A stretch of 64,000 nt of DNA, taken from NCBI GenBank assembly GCA_933207985.1, contig OW240912.1, positions 106,596,686 through 106,660,685 on the forward strand. The letters are read 5' to 3'. This DNA is from Pelobates cultripes. Taxonomy: Eukaryota > Chordata > Amphibia > Anura > Pelobatidae. The notes under the pieces were generated by a model that was given only the letters and a program-made list of their open reading frames with translations, did not search any database and had not been told where the DNA came from. Within the stretch, counting starts at the first letter, position 1. The number at the start of each line of letters is the position of its first letter. This document shows positions 9,546 to 22,004 of this stretch, one piece after another. The translations under genes and the position numbers were made by a program.

Positions 9546-12500
9546 CTTCACCATTTCCATCTGGTATATCACCAGAAGAGAAGTCTCTAGTGGTAGTTTT
9601 TTTTATTAGTTGTATTTATTAGGGTTTTTTTAGTTTAAAATTAGTTTTTGTGAGACCTTTTGTCTGGCTCTTTGTGACATCAGGGGATATCCCTGGTGAA
9701 TTGCTCCTTCTGTGAAATGGTTTATATGTACCTTTTAAAATATAAATCCAGTGTTTAACCCCCCCCTCATGCACCACAGCCTCATGGCTTTTTAATGTGC
9801 ATAGATACTGTCTCTTTCTCTAATTTTGCTAATCATTGCATACTCTAAGTAAGTTTTTCTACCATTTTTTTAAAATTAGAGGGATCTCCATCCTTGGACT
9901 CATATGTCCTTTTTGGGCCTATTTGTCTATTTTGTAATCTATTTGCTTACATGTCTTTGTGGTCTGCTTTGTGTACGTGAGATCATTATGCGCATGAGTA
10001 ACGCCTTAACAAACACAAATCAACAATTCAGACCAGGAAACTTGAGCTCCCATTGCCCGATCACTTTATTTGTTTTGGACACTCAATTTCCCAAACACAC
10101 TTTCAAAGTATTACTCCACGACGTGTGGGTGATATGACTAAGGGGCTTCTCTGGAAAGATATATATTGGATACATTAGACACTCTCCATCCACACAGTCT
10201 CAAGAGGGAATTCTATTTACACAATTTTCTCTAAAATACACATATCACTTGTACCCTATGTTCCTCATTGTTTGTTTCTCTACTTAGCCATTATATGACA
10301 TAGCGTTTCCATGTTTGGCTACACTATTTCATTGTGTCTGTTAATTGTGTTTTGGATATTCTAATTTTGATGCCTTGTGCCACTGCAAAACACTCTATCA
10401 GTCACTTTACATGCCAGTTTTTATTTTTTATTTTTTTGTCTGCCTCCGTTACCTTCCTCTTTTATTTCATTTTATTCCATTTTTCTTATGGTGTCCTGTG
10501 ATCCTTCTTATTATATGCAGCCTTTCCCTTATTGCTATGTTCATTAGTGTGATACTGTTTCCATATAGTCTGTTACTTTGTTACTATTTTATTTTACTAG
10601 TTTGTTACACTATCCAATGTAGCTACATCTCGCAGTTCAGTGTCTTCTCTACTGATCTCCACATATGCCTTCCTTTCCTGCTTTTATTTTGCTAATCTAA
10701 TTCATTTATAGCTATGTCTATTAGTGTGATAATGTTTCTATACAGTCTTTTATTCTGTAACTATTTTATCTGCTGGTTTGTTACACTATCTGATGTAGCC
10801 ACATCTCAATGTTCAGTGTTTGTTCTAGTGGTCTTAGCAGATGGCTTCTATTTCTGCTTTTTATTTTTATCATTCCTATTTGGATCCTCTGCTTTCATCT
10901 GTCCTCTCATAGTTTTTTTTAGTCCGTTGCCCTCTCTAAAGGCAGTTTTGGCGGTCTGCACTTGATGGCAATTTTTGGCCGTTCCTCAGACATACACGTA
11001 CACGACAACTATGCTTTGCAATATATTTTTGTTTACCTATTTCCAGTTGGGGATCTCATGTATATACTTGCGACATATCTCTGTACCCGATATTGGGTAG
11101 AATTTTTTATAAGATTTTTTTGGGAATCTTTTGCATGTATATGCTTGTATAATTATTACACTTTGCTATTTGCTTTTTGTTTATTCTATTCCAGCCAGGT
11201 TTTTTCTGTATATACTCATGTTTTTTGCTGGATTTTCACCACAATGCTCTTGCACCACCCCAATTATAGAGAGGGTTATTTCAGAACTTGCGGCAATTGA
11301 CAACAAGACTCCACAGGGAGCCCATGACCCAGGGTACTATAACTAGGCTATTATATGACAGTATATATAAGTCCGTAACTGATTAATAAAATCATTATCT
11401 ATCACCTTAGAGGATAGGGCTTAATTGCTTTTGACACCTAAGATATGTGCCAGAGAGCATAGAGGTGTTTTTGATAAATAAAACACAAAGTGACAAAAAC
11501 TATTGGGACAATTAATATGGTTATCATGATATTTTGATATTAACAATTTAGTACAGATAATTAAACAGGTATAAGCAGTCTTGTACAAAAATAATACTCC
11601 CCTAATCGGTCACAAGGGTCAGACAAGGCACTTTGCAATGGAAGACGTGAATCAGGATTTGATTAGTATCATTTTGTGGGGCCCCCTCACGTAATATTCA
11701 ACAAGCGTTTCTCTTGCATAGTCTCAACAATTTCTCTTTTGACGGCTGTACAGCATTTAATCTGTTTTAAAAACAATAAATTCATAGACAATAGACATAT
11801 CACAAAACACACCTAATTATTACAAAACATAGAATTTATACTCAACAAACATTGCAATATAACGCTTGTTGTCATCCCACAAAACAGAAAACAAGACATA
11901 GTAGATACACAGAATAGAGGTGGCAATGCAAAAACCACATTCATTGATGTTCAAATGAACTACAACTAATCCCCAAAAAAGTTAATAAAATAAGATAATA
12001 AAGTTCACACTCTGTGTCCTTCATAGGAAAAATTGAACATCACAATAAGATAAAATATAGGTTTCTATGCTTAGGGCATATTCATTTATTTTTCTACAAA
12101 AGGTAATTAATATAAATTAACCATGCTGCAGATGTACAAAAAATAAATGAAAAAAAGGGAAGTCTGATAATATTGCAATCACAACTTCTGCTGCATTCTG
12201 TAGATTAGACCACAGAGCTGTTAGACCAACTTCAACTTCCATTGCTAGCGAGAAACAGTTATTTAATAGGTTATTAGGCTAAAATTTCTACCTATGTCTA
12301 CAGATTGATTGAAATATGTTTTAAAAACAACACAGCAACAGGAATACTCCACATCAAATATTCTATTTGCCAGTTAAGCTGCACACTTCATAATTGGTAT
12401 CCAAACCACACAAATTAACACAGTGACCATAACACACAGACAACATGGGTAGCAACTTGTAAGGTGTACCATTTCATGTGATATCTAATTTTTGCTAATA

Positions 12501-13620
12501 TGCAGGCTCACTAAATGTCGCTAAACACAAAACTGAAAAAAATCAGTTACCGTCAATCACTTTACTAATTTAGTAAATGGGTAGAAGCAATTCCTATGCC
12601 CAAAGAAAATTCCCAGACTGTCGCTAAGATACTGTGTAAAGATATTATTCCACCATTTGTGTGATAAACACTGACAAGGGAACCACTTTTACACCAGCCC
12701 TCATACAATCTATTTGTGAAATGCTATGTATTTATTAAACATTTCACATCCCCTACCATCCACAATCATCTGGTTAGAAAGGATGACTAGAACTATTAAG
12801 GGCAAACTGAGAAAGGGAACAGGTTGGACTTTCCATAATTAGCCTGATTGCTTACCTATAGTCCTTGAAGAAATTAGGATAACAATATGCCGTCTTTGTA
12901 CCTGGAATTTAACTTTTGAATTTGAGCATTCACAGTGGGCTTCAAAAAGAGGACATCTCCTCATGTAAAAAGTGCCATATAAAAAGTTTTATTAAGGATT
13001 AAAAAGTGTGCTTACAGAATTGGTGCTTAAAATAACTCTAATATTGCTGCTGTGGTCCATGCTGAGAAGATATTCAACTCCACTGCAGGCTCTCTCTCCC
13101 ATTCTTGGCATCTCTTGGCATCACTGTTAACAAAACCCCTTATGTGAATTGCAGCATGCTTAGATAACCCCACCCAGACTGGGTTTAAGGCAAGAATGGA
13201 GGAAAAAAGGACAGTTTCAAGATTAAGTCGTGCTAATGTGCAGAACCATGCTTAGAGTGTTGGTTGCCTGCACATGGTGATAGAGTGCCCTGTGAAAAGT
13301 TCAATGTAAATAGGTTATTTGGTACAATACTGTTCATCAATTTAAGGGTTATTTATCTTTAAGTGTCACATACAGGGTTTTGTTAACAGTGATTTTGGTT
13401 TGATAGAAGCTCTGACCGTATACCCTCAAAACGTACTTGCCTGTTAACAAGTCAGCCCTGATTTGCAACCAGTGGTAACCTTGATAGATTGTGTCAATTT
13501 TGGAATATATTTATATGAAGACGACTTAAGCATTCTACAGTTTAAAGGAGGGGGCTTAGTAACAGTGATCTTGGTTTAAGAGACTATTTGGCTGCTTAGC
13601 TGAAAGTTTATATGCTTGTT
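9546..13620. other. AT-rich region, no gene recognised
   Basis: The plus-strand reading frames at about 9904-11346 are Phe/Leu/Cys-rich only because the DNA is T-rich; they show no domain and no codon structure. From 11.4 to 13.0 kb the composition switches to A-rich with many short frames. I see no LTR pair, transposase or exon. Near 13370-13400 and 13555-13580 a phrase like TTAACAGTGATTTTGGTTT occurs twice, a weak direct repeat. Confidence 0.5.
10531..10835. repeat. Degenerate direct duplication, two ~130-bp copies
   Basis: About 10531-10660 and 10707-10835 share ATTAGTGTGATAMTGTTTC, GTTTGTTACACTATC and GTAGCYACATCTC in the same order. The copies differ at many sites, so the duplication is old. 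It explains two similar hydrophobic reading frames there and argues against their being genes. Confidence 0.6.
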
Positions 13621-13624
13621 ACAA

Positions 13625-13890
13625 AGTTAGCCCCTGTGGCGAAAGTAACCTCACCACTTCCTGTTTGCCAGCCTCCTGCCCTGCGACTATGGCCCTGGGA
13701 TGTATTGCCCTTCTAGGAACTGATGTGGGCATACTTGATTTTATTATGCTGCTGCTGGCCCTTTAAGAACCATCTGGGGACATACTGTGGAGTTAATGGG
13801 TGGCCACCATTTCATGTATCAGAGGCACATGGTGAGAACAATGGATGAAGCACATGGTGAGAACAATGGATGGCGGCCATTTTAACTCAC
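13625..13890 (-). repeat. Dispersed repeat X, copy 2 (inverted)
   Basis: This is the reverse complement of the block at 35640-35880: GTGAGAACAATGGATG units (two tandem), CTGGCCCTTTAAGAACCATC, CTATGGCCCTGGGATGTA and GCCAGCCTCCTGCC. Target-site structure is not clear. Confidence 0.7.
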
Positions 13891-13959
13891 AGACACTGTT
13901 TGGACTTTTCTACACGGTGCCATCTCGCCGGTATTTGGTGCATAAAGACATCGTGCAGT

Positions 13960-14560
13960 AGTTTTAAACTATAGAACAGGGGACACATTTAACAGTAATT
14001 ATTTTTCATATAGCCTGTATATGTTCTGCGGAATCTGCATTAAACTGTATCTTCCAAACTACTGAACGGATCTGGGTGAATTTTGGATATGTGGTTATTG
14101 CATGTTTTGGGGTCCCTGTGGTATTATATGGTTTATAATACTGTATTTCTCTGCCTGTGATAATTATATTAACCATTGTGTTCAGTAATCATACCACAGG
14201 CAGAGGGGAGGATTTTGTGTGAGAGTGTCTGTGCGTATTGTATGGATTGATTGGTTGTATTTCAAAACCCTGTGGGCAGTACTATGTTTGTGGATTGTGA
14301 ATAAAAGAGGCTGCATGTGCCAGTACAGTCAGTTCTACTTCACCCTCAATTTGGAGTGCCGTCTCTTATTGGGGGAATCTGCTACAAGGGATTGCTATGC
14401 TCTGCATACTCTCTTGCTTTATTCACTGCTAAGCTCTTGTAAGAGCGTGTTCCTGTTTTGTTCTCTGGAGGCGTCTACGGTGGTTATGGTGTCTGCTGCA
14501 GTGTTTGGAGTCCTCAGGAAGTGCTAGGAGCATCCTTCAATAGAGATACCCATTTGAGGT
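13960..14560 (+). mobile_element. Possible LTR or LTR-like repeat
   Basis: A block with CACAGGCAGAGGGGAGGATTT, then GTGAATAAAAGAGGCTGCATG (polyadenylation-like AATAAA near 14300) and GGGGGAATCTGCTACAAGG resembles an LTR promoter/poly-A region that I associate with amphibian retroelements. CTGCCTGTGATAATTATATT and CATACCACAGGCAG form a partial inverted pair at 14152-14200. Neither ends nor target duplication were found, so this is tentative. The small frames at 14219-14721 show no domain. Confidence 0.35.
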
Positions 14561-15360
14561 GCCAGGTGATCCGTTACAGCCCCTATTTGCAACTTTTGGC
14601 AATCTGGAGATATTGTGTCAATTCTGCAATATTTGAAACACACACTATCCAGTATATAGCCACATTGTATGGTCTTTTTTCAAGGTTCCAGACAATGCCT
14701 TTACTTCACTCACCCTTATAAGAGGACCGGTATTCCAAGACAAATAAGGTGGCGTTATTCCTCTAAGAAGACTTTACTGTGGCTACTTTTTTTCTGAGGA
14801 TTCATACTCATTATGGGTTCTAGGCAAGGCTTTAGGTATATAGTTGTATATATTTATACACTTTAAATTTTTTATTACTTTTCAGACATTGACCGTGCCT
14901 AATTGAATTAAAGTCTGGAGTCTGAGTTAGTAGTGATATCCATATAGACCTAATGGTTGGAGGTTAGCCATTTGGCTTTAGTAATTCTCTATCTGTTTCT
15001 GACTGTTTATTTTGGGAACACGTTTATATACCTATACCGTTCTATTTACTATCATTTATTTATCTGACATATTATCTTCTATTTAGTTAGACTTCCAGTT
15101 GATACTCTTGTGTTTGGACTTATCCAGCACTATGAGGATCTTTTTGTAGTTAACACAATGATGCATGCTATACAAATTGGAAAGCATGAATGTTGAATGG
15201 GGATGGGGCCAAAAAGTAATCGTGGTAATGATATAAAGAGTACTGAAGCTAGGCTGTCTAAGTTCAGAGTTCACACTACACAGTCAGGGCCACATATATA
15301 GAGTGAATGTGCCTGTGTGAGTTGAGCACATGTCTGTGTGCATATATATGTGTATATGTA

Positions 15361-15548
15361 TATAGCTCTAATCAATATTATTCAACTTCCATTAAAAATC
15401 AGGTTTATTGACAAAATGTACAAAATTTCAGCTGTTTGCAATGAACAACGAATACTTCTTGTAATTTTCACAAATTTAAGAGGAAATGCATTTTCTCAAA
15501 ATTATTCAAGTGTTTGAAAGGGGCTGAATAATTTTGATTACAACTGTA
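15361..15548. mobile_element. Small Tc1/mariner-type MITE
   Basis: The left end TAGCTCTAATCAATATTATTCAAC and the right end, read in reverse, CAGTTGTAATCAAAATTATTCAGC form an imperfect inverted pair of about 24 bp next to TA dinucleotides. There is no coding capacity. The end motif resembles Tc1-like elements but differs from the full Tc1 copy 340 bp downstream. Confidence 0.55.
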
Positions 15549-15884
15549 TATCTCTGTGTGTGTGTACAGCAGTATGTACTTGTACCAGTTTGGATATAGG
15601 GAGCAGCATGTGCAGTAGTGTGTGTAACAGTGTAGGTGTGGCTACATAATAGTGAGTATGTATCTGCCATGATTTATTGAGATGCCCATTTTGGTCCCAG
15701 TCCTCCCTCTCTGATAGAGATCGCTGTATTCAGTTTGAGAGGGTATGACCATGCATTAATCAGGCTCTCTCAGACTTAACAAGTGATCCCAGAGTCCTGC
15801 AACCTCAGAGATGGCAAGGCATTAGGGGCAAAGTAGACAGGCACAGAGTAATAGACAGAACTTGGGAAGTCCATAATAGACATA

Positions 15885-17502
15885 CAGTTGCAAGAAAAAG
15901 TATGTGAACCCTTTGGAATGATATGGATTTCTGCACAAATACGTCATAAAATGTGATCTGATCATCATCTAAGTCACAACAATAGACAATCACAGTCTGC
16001 TTAAACTAATAACACACAAAGAATGAAATGTTGCCATGTTTTTATTGAACACCCCATGTAAACATTCACAGTGCAGGTGGAAAAAGTATGTGAACCCCTA
16101 GACTGATGACATCTCCAAGAGCTAATTGGAGTGAGATGTCAGCCAACTGGAGTCCAATCAATGAGATGAGATTGGAGGTGTTGGTTACAGCTGCCCTGCC
16201 CTATAAAAAACACACACCAGTTCTGGGTTTGCTTTTCACAAGAAGCATTGCCTGATGTGAATGATGCCTCGCACAAAAGAGCTCTCAGAAGACCTACGAT
16301 TAAGAATTGTTGACTTGCATTAAGCTGGAAAGGGTTATAAAAGTATCTCCAAAAGCCTTGCTGTACATCAGTCCACGGTAAGACAAATTGTCTATAAATG
16401 GAGAAAGTTCAGCACTGCTGCTACTCTCCCTAGGAGTGGCCGTTCTGTAAAGATGACTGCAAGAGCACAGCGCAGACTGCTCAATGAGGTGAAGAAGAAT
16501 CCTAGAGTGTCAGCTAAAGACTTACAAAAGTCACTGGCAAATGCTAACATCCCTGTTAGCGAATCTACAATACGTAAAACACTAAACAAGAATGGATTTT
16601 ATGGGAGGATACCACAGAGGAAGCCACTGCTGTCCAAACAAAACTTTGCTGCACATTTACAGTTTGCACAAGAGGACCTGGATGTTCCACAGCAGTACTG
16701 GCAAAATATTCTGTGGACAGATGAAACCAAAGTTGAGTTGTTTGGAAGAAACACACAACACTATGTGTGGCGAAAAAAAGGCACAGCACACCAACATCAA
16801 AACCTCATCCCAACTGTGAAATATGGTGGTGGGGGCATCATGGTTTGGGGCTGCTTTGCTGCGTCAGGGCCTGAACGGATTGCTATCATCAAAGGAAAAA
16901 TTAATTCCCAAGTTTATCAAGACATTTTGCAGGAGAACTTAAGGCCATCTGTCTACTAGCTGAAGCTCAACAGAAGATGGGTGTTGCAACAGGACAATGA
17001 CCCAAAGCATAGAAGTAAATCAACAAAAGAATGGCTTAAACAGAAGAAAATACACCTTCTGAAGTGGCCCAGTCAGAGTCCTGACCTCAACCCGATTGAG
17101 ATGCTGTGGCATGACCTCAAGAAAGCGATTCACACCAGACATCCCAAGAATATTGCTGAACTGAAACAGTTCTGTAAAGAGGAATGGTCAAGAATTACTC
17201 CTGACCGTTGTGCACGTCTGATCTGCAACTACAGGAAACGTTTGGTTGAAGTTATTGCTGCCAAAGGAGGTTCAACCAGTTATTAAATCCAAGGGTTCAC
17301 ATACTTTTTCCACCTGCACTGTGAATGTTTACATGGTGTGTTCAATAAAAACATGACAACATTTCATTCTTTGTGTGTTATTAGTTTAAGCAGACTGTGA
17401 TTGTCTATTGTTGTGACTTAGATGATCAGGTCACATTTTATGACCAATTTGTGCAGAAATCCATATCATTCCAAAGGGTTCATATACTTTTTCTTGCAAC
17501 TG
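15885..17502 (+). mobile_element. Tc1-family transposon, copy 1 (1618 bp)
   Basis: It is bounded by TA at 15883-15884 and 17503-17504. Each end has an inverted repeat of about 215 bp that begins CAGTTGCAAGAAAAAGTATG; the phrase AAAAAGTATGTGAACCC occurs again at the inner edge of each repeat (near 16081 and 17300). This is the IR/DR layout seen in Sleeping Beauty-like Tc1 elements. The two ends are highly similar, so the copy is not very old. It encloses one transposase frame with two stops. Confidence 0.92.
16261..17286 (+). pseudogene. Tc1 transposase, two nonsense codons
   Basis: One reading frame runs from the ATG at 16261 to the stop after 17286 (about 342 codons), broken only by TAA at 16321 (codon 21) and TAG at 16957. 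N-terminal paired-like helix-turn-helix segments ([38 protein letters not shown]) precede the DDE domain. All three catalytic acidic residues are visible: D in LWTDETK, D in QQDNDPKH, E in [11 protein letters not shown] with DD34E-type spacing. A Gly-rich box (YGGGGIMVWG) is present. The start follows a short 5' leader as in other Tc1 elements. A second, more decayed copy is at 49278-50283. The protein would cut and paste the element but cannot be made full length here. Confidence 0.92.
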
Positions 17503-17504
17503 TA

Positions 17505-18145
17505 CATCTGTAGGCAAAATTCAGCCCTCTACACAGTGCAATTGTCTACTGATGTCCTCACACCTCTGTTGTTAAGTGCATTTCTTTGGTGTCTCCAGAA
17601 CCGGGAAACAAGAGGAAACAGGACAGGGACACAAATTGGTTATTGTCCAGCAAAATCAGAGCTAGTGGGAGGTTTTATATTATAGTTCAAGTCTCAGTTT
17701 GATTTGCTTTAGAACTGTTATACTATGATCATAGTTAAACAGTGTTCCCATACTAAACCTTTAAGCTCATGTGATCTTTCTTCTGGAACCTAAAAATCTG
17801 TAGTCAACAAAAAATGATTCCTTAGCAATCAGCAAAATATTTATAATGTGAAATTGCTAAACCCCTTGGAAAAACAAACTTTCATAACAAATAAATATAT
17901 ACACCATTTATTTAATAAGATTAAAAAGTAGAGACAGTGTTACTTGCTGCTCTATTTCTAGATATTTTGAAGAATTATGTCTTTCATTTTATGGTTCAGT
18001 TTTTGCTTATTGTATATGTGTAAACATTGTAAACATCCTGTCACAGGGAGCGAGAGAAAGGTTAAGCAAGTCACTTATTAAAAACAATCCTTCTAGTCTG
18101 TCCTCTCATTCAGCCTGTGCATCTGGTGACTATGAGATGCGTTTG
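17505..18145. other. No recognisable feature
   Basis: AT-rich DNA with no domain-bearing frame and no repeat that I can identify. Confidence 0.5.
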
Positions 18146-18335
18146 TTAAAAGAACACTATAGTGTTAGGAATGCAAACATGTATCCCTAACACTATAGTG
18201 TTAAGTTAACTGTTTAAGTTCCTGGCATCCTGTGTGGAGTTAAAAGGTAATTTTACTTACCCTTTCTCCCTCGCCACACAGTCTCTCTGCAGCTGGACCT
18301 GCCTCATGAATCCTGATGACAGTTGCATATTTACC
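18146..18335. mobile_element. MITE end with ACTATAGTG hairpin
   Basis: TTAAAAGAACACTATAGTGTTAGG is followed by ATGCAAACATGTAT and then CCTAACACTATAGTGTTAA, a hairpin at about 18147-18204. This is the terminal signature of a TTAA MITE family. Related ends occur at 6816 and 35535. The opposite end is not clear; blocks near 18950 (AGCACCTCTAGTAGCCATCTTGAGTG) may be its far part. Confidence 0.5.
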
Positions 18336-18519
18336 ACTCTAGGGGGCCTGACCGTAGCTGTGACCCCTGCGACCGTGGCATGCCGGCATTACTTCATGGC
18401 CGGTGCACAGCCGCGGTTGCCATGTGTCCAGCTGGAGAGGAGCTATGCACTGTGCTGCTCCACTCCTTAAAATATCTGTGTGTAACATGTTCAAGCTTTC
18501 CGACAGGAAGTGTTTACTG

Positions 18520-18750
18520 AAGGGGATGGAATGAGACACTTGGAGGGGTTAGGAGAACGAATGAGAAACATGGAGGGGTTGGGTAGGATGAGACACATGG
18601 ATGGGCTTGGGGGGATGGGACACATGGAGTGGCTGAGGGGGACAGTAAGACACATGGGAGGGAATGATACACATGGAGGGGCTGGGATAGAGAAGGAGGG
18701 GCAGGAGGTAAGACTCATGGAGGAGCTGGGGGAGGAGAATGAGACACCAC
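18520..18750. repeat. Imperfect minisatellite, GAGACACATGGAGGGGCTGGG type
   Basis: About eight irregular copies of ATGAGACACATGGAGGGGYTGGG occur in tandem, period about 25-36 bp. The overlapping frames are Met/Gly/Glu-rich repeats without a domain. Confidence 0.75.
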
Positions 18751-18849
18751 AGGATGGGGTGGTAAGGGCATTTTTCGCACTCGGGCCCTATGATTTATAA
18801 TTACGCCTCTGTGTAACTAAGAAAGTTTCAGGAGGCTATTGCACATGCA

Positions 18850-20660
18850 CGTTGTGCCAATCAACATCTCCTCATAGAGATGAATTGAATCAAGCAGAGC
18901 GTGGAGATGCTGAACATAGGTGCACACTGTGCTGAACTGAGATAGGAAGCACCTCTAGTAGCCATCTTGAGTGACTGCCACTAGGGGTGTGGCATTGGAA
19001 ACACTGCTTTTTCTCTGAGTTTATAACTTTAGAGATTTACAGAACCCAACACTACACATTCTAATGTATTGAGGGTTTCCACTGCCTAACATCTACTTCA
19101 TAGTCTTTGGGCAGAGATCCCTGGAGGAACATGAAAACCATGAGGAACTTTGAAAGTGTTTTTTTTTTTGTTTTGTGTTTGCAATATAAAATGGCATGAA
19201 CTGCAGACTTGAGTGTCCCTGTGATCTTATGATAAGAAAGACTAGAATAATTTTGCTTCCTTGTTGGTATTTAAAATATTATATAACATTATTTCATTAT
19301 CCTCATACAAACTTAGAAATATAGACACTAAAAAATGTATTGTGGTGAAACAAGCATCTACTATATTGCCATATGGCAATGTATTAAATGAAAATGAATC
19401 TCTAGTGGTCCAGTGGAGCTATATAATCCAAACACATGCTCTAGCAGGTGCAGATCACTTTAAATGCTCAGTTCCTGTGATTAGTGAGTGACTGACTCAT
19501 CACCGAGTACCGAACCAGGGTGTGATCTGCAGGAATTTTTGACACACACCATATTTATTAAATCTAAATTAATTTTTTTCCTCTTTTGCTGCTTGTATGC
19601 CCTAATTGTCCTGTTGTAAAAATATTCAAAATATATTCAAAAATATTTTTTTCTGTGACCATAAGGATTTATAAATAGAAAAATGTTTCCCTTTTCTTAT
19701 TTCCACCATTTTAAATTTGACAGTCTTGTAGAATGGAAATCTTTGCAAAAACTGTAAAAAAAAAATACAAACAAATTAATGTGGGAATTTAACCATGACT
19801 TTCCAGAACACTTAGCTAAATCTATCCCAGATAACTAAATCGTACCACCCAATTCTGGCAATCCAAGAATCGGCATGCCAGTGGGAGGCAGGTAAATGGG
19901 GGCCGAGCCAGGCTGCCTATCAATCCAACCGGCCATCCCACCGACAGCATACCCTGCATGGAGCTCTGTTTCAGTACTCTCTGCAAATTCTTAGTGCCCT
20001 GAACATAGCACAAGCGCATCTAATGATGCGCTTTCACTGTGCTAATTAGGGACATCAGGGAACTATATAATTAACATTTATATATTAACATTTTCTAATG
20101 GTTTTACAGTTTTTAATTATAATGATATATATTTTTTAATATTTTGGGGGCAATTTTTTTTTTTTTTTTAAAGATTATCCAAAAATATCAGATGATTTGG
20201 AAAGCTTATAAAAAGCCAGCAAGGTGATATGTGCACACAGAGATCTTTAATTTACCTTCTAATCACTTATATCTTTAGTAGCCAAAATAGAAGGAATTTT
20301 TTTATCTCCTGTATATAAAAGAAATGGTACAGCACATAGTGTAACCTTATTAACAAACAGGTAACCCAGGTGGAACAAACCACCAGAAGAGTTCACTTAG
20401 TGGAGCGCTATAACACTAAGTGAACTCTTCTGGTGGTTTGTTAATACTATTTGTGTGTAAATTTGGGGGTATTTACATGTGTTGAGCTGCTGTTCATTCA
20501 CCCACAGCTATTTTGTCAATGCACTAAGCGCCCCTTGCACACAGAGTACCTTCTTTATATTGTCTTACATACTGTAATCTGTATATAAAATCTGTATATA
20601 AAATGTACATATATGTAAAAATTCTCAGAAAACTCACAATTTTGAGAGTCCATTAAAAGT
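18850..20660. other. AT-rich stretch, MITE remnants only
   Basis: No gene is seen. About 18950-19000 resembles the inner block of the MITE at 6816-7543. At 19840-20040 a GC-richer block ending ATGATGCGCTTTCAC has the look of an old repeat but no ends. The 20374-20442 hairpin is listed separately. Confidence 0.45.
20374..20442. repeat. Perfect 28-bp inverted repeat with 13-base loop
   Basis: AACAAACCACCAGAAGAGTT-CACTTAGT (20374-20401) is exactly complementary to 20415-20442. The flanks TTAACAAACAG and GTTTGTTAATAC hint at a wider, decayed inverted structure, as in a foldback MITE. Confidence 0.85.
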
Positions 20661-20840
20661 TGGCTTTGAATTTGTAGTGCTTGTCATCCTGGTCAGGCTC
20701 CTCCCAGCCCGGCCCACAACATCCTGTTGACTGAACTTCCGCCCAGTAAAATTAACCCGCCTCATTCTCCTTACCTTACTACCCCTAGACCGGAACTTAC
20801 TATTAAACCGCCTTGCTGAAGTCCTATATTAACCCGACAG

Positions 20841-22000
20841 ATGACTGGTACCCTTCAACCCCGACATTACCAAATGCCCCTCCGACTTACACCGGGCCCA
20901 ATACACATTGATGAAAATGGTCAAATACAATGTGCAGATCCTGTGTTTGTCTATGTCCCCTTCACCACAACTGATCTATTCAATTGGAAGACTCATAACT
21001 CTTCGTATACCGACAAACCTCAAGTCATGACAGATTTGGTTACCTCTATTATACAAACACACAATCCCACCTGGGCCGATTGTCAGCAATTATTATTAAT
21101 TTTATTTAATTGTGAGGAAAGGACCCAGATTAATCAAGCGGCTATTAAAGCGCTTGAGGAAACGGACCGTACTCAGAATCAGGCCAATCCAGCTGCATGG
21201 GCTGCAGCCCATTATCCAAATGTTGACCCAAATTGGAATGTGAATGGTGCTAACATGCCCCAATTAAGGGCTTATCGGGAAGCCATTATTGCTGGCATGA
21301 AGGCAGGAGGGAAGAAGGCAATCAATATGTCAAAGACGGCTGAGGTGTTGCAAAAGGTTGATGAGTCACCTAGTGCCTTTTATGAAAGATTATTGGAGTC
21401 ATATAGATTGTATACTCCTCTTAATCCAGAGGCCCCTGAGAATTCTCGAATGATCAACTCAGCATTTGTCAGCCAGGCCCAAGGTGATATTAAAAGAAAA
21501 TTGCAAAAGTTAGAGTGATTTGTAGGGATGTCCGTATCACAGCTAATGGAGATCGCAAACAAAGTATATATGAATAGGGAAATTGAGATAAAGTGGGAGG
21601 AAGAACGTAAAATGAGGAAGAAGGCAGATATGCTAGCAGTAGCTATCACAAGTGTAGAGAGACAGGGAAGGGAGGTGAATAAAGCAGTAGAGAATAGGCT
21701 GAGTAAGGGACCTTTAAGTAGGAATCAATGTGCGTATTGAAGAGAGGAGGGACATTAGAAGAATGAGTGTCCACAGAGAAAGCATTATGAAAATAATAGA
21801 CGAGGAGAGAGAAGAGTGTGGGGAGGTTATAGTGGTAGTTATAGAGGAAGAGGAAGTTTTGGAGGGAACGGTGGAAATAGTAGAGGGAGTGTTCAAGGAG
21901 ATAGATATTATCCACCTACTCATAGACTTAGAGATAGAGAGGATAGAGATTTTGTGGGTCTGGCTGACACTATCATGGAAGTCTATTGATACCGACCGGG
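20841..22000 (+). pseudogene. gag: Retroviral gag (capsid p30 and nucleocapsid), broken
   Basis: The first open segment (225 residues, 20841-21515) is capsid p30: it contains VPFTTTDLFNWKTHNSS near residue 40, the TWADCQQLLLILFNCEER block near residue 77 and a long helical C-terminus. A TGA ends the frame at 21516. The next segment (21528-21740) is charged and helical, matching the p30/NC linker. The single nucleocapsid zinc knuckle (pattern C-x2-C-x4-H-x4-C) follows, but its second Cys codon is TGA (21738-21740), which closes that frame; a Gly/Arg-rich stretch comes after. Matrix is absent. The upstream 170 bp contains a stop in frame and no matrix-like sequence, so the ATG at 20841 is probably internal to the original gag. 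The product would form the virion core but cannot be made intact here. Confidence 0.85.
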
Positions 22001-22004
22001 CTCT

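Noticed and set aside
9904..11346. Series of hydrophobic plus-strand frames that look like membrane proteins
   Set aside because: They follow from T-rich DNA, part of it duplicated, with no start context, no conserved motif and no splice-like structure.
18234..18520. Cys-rich plus frames of 65-78 codons after the MITE hairpin
   Set aside because: They lie in MITE-like sequence, overlap in two frames and show no domain.
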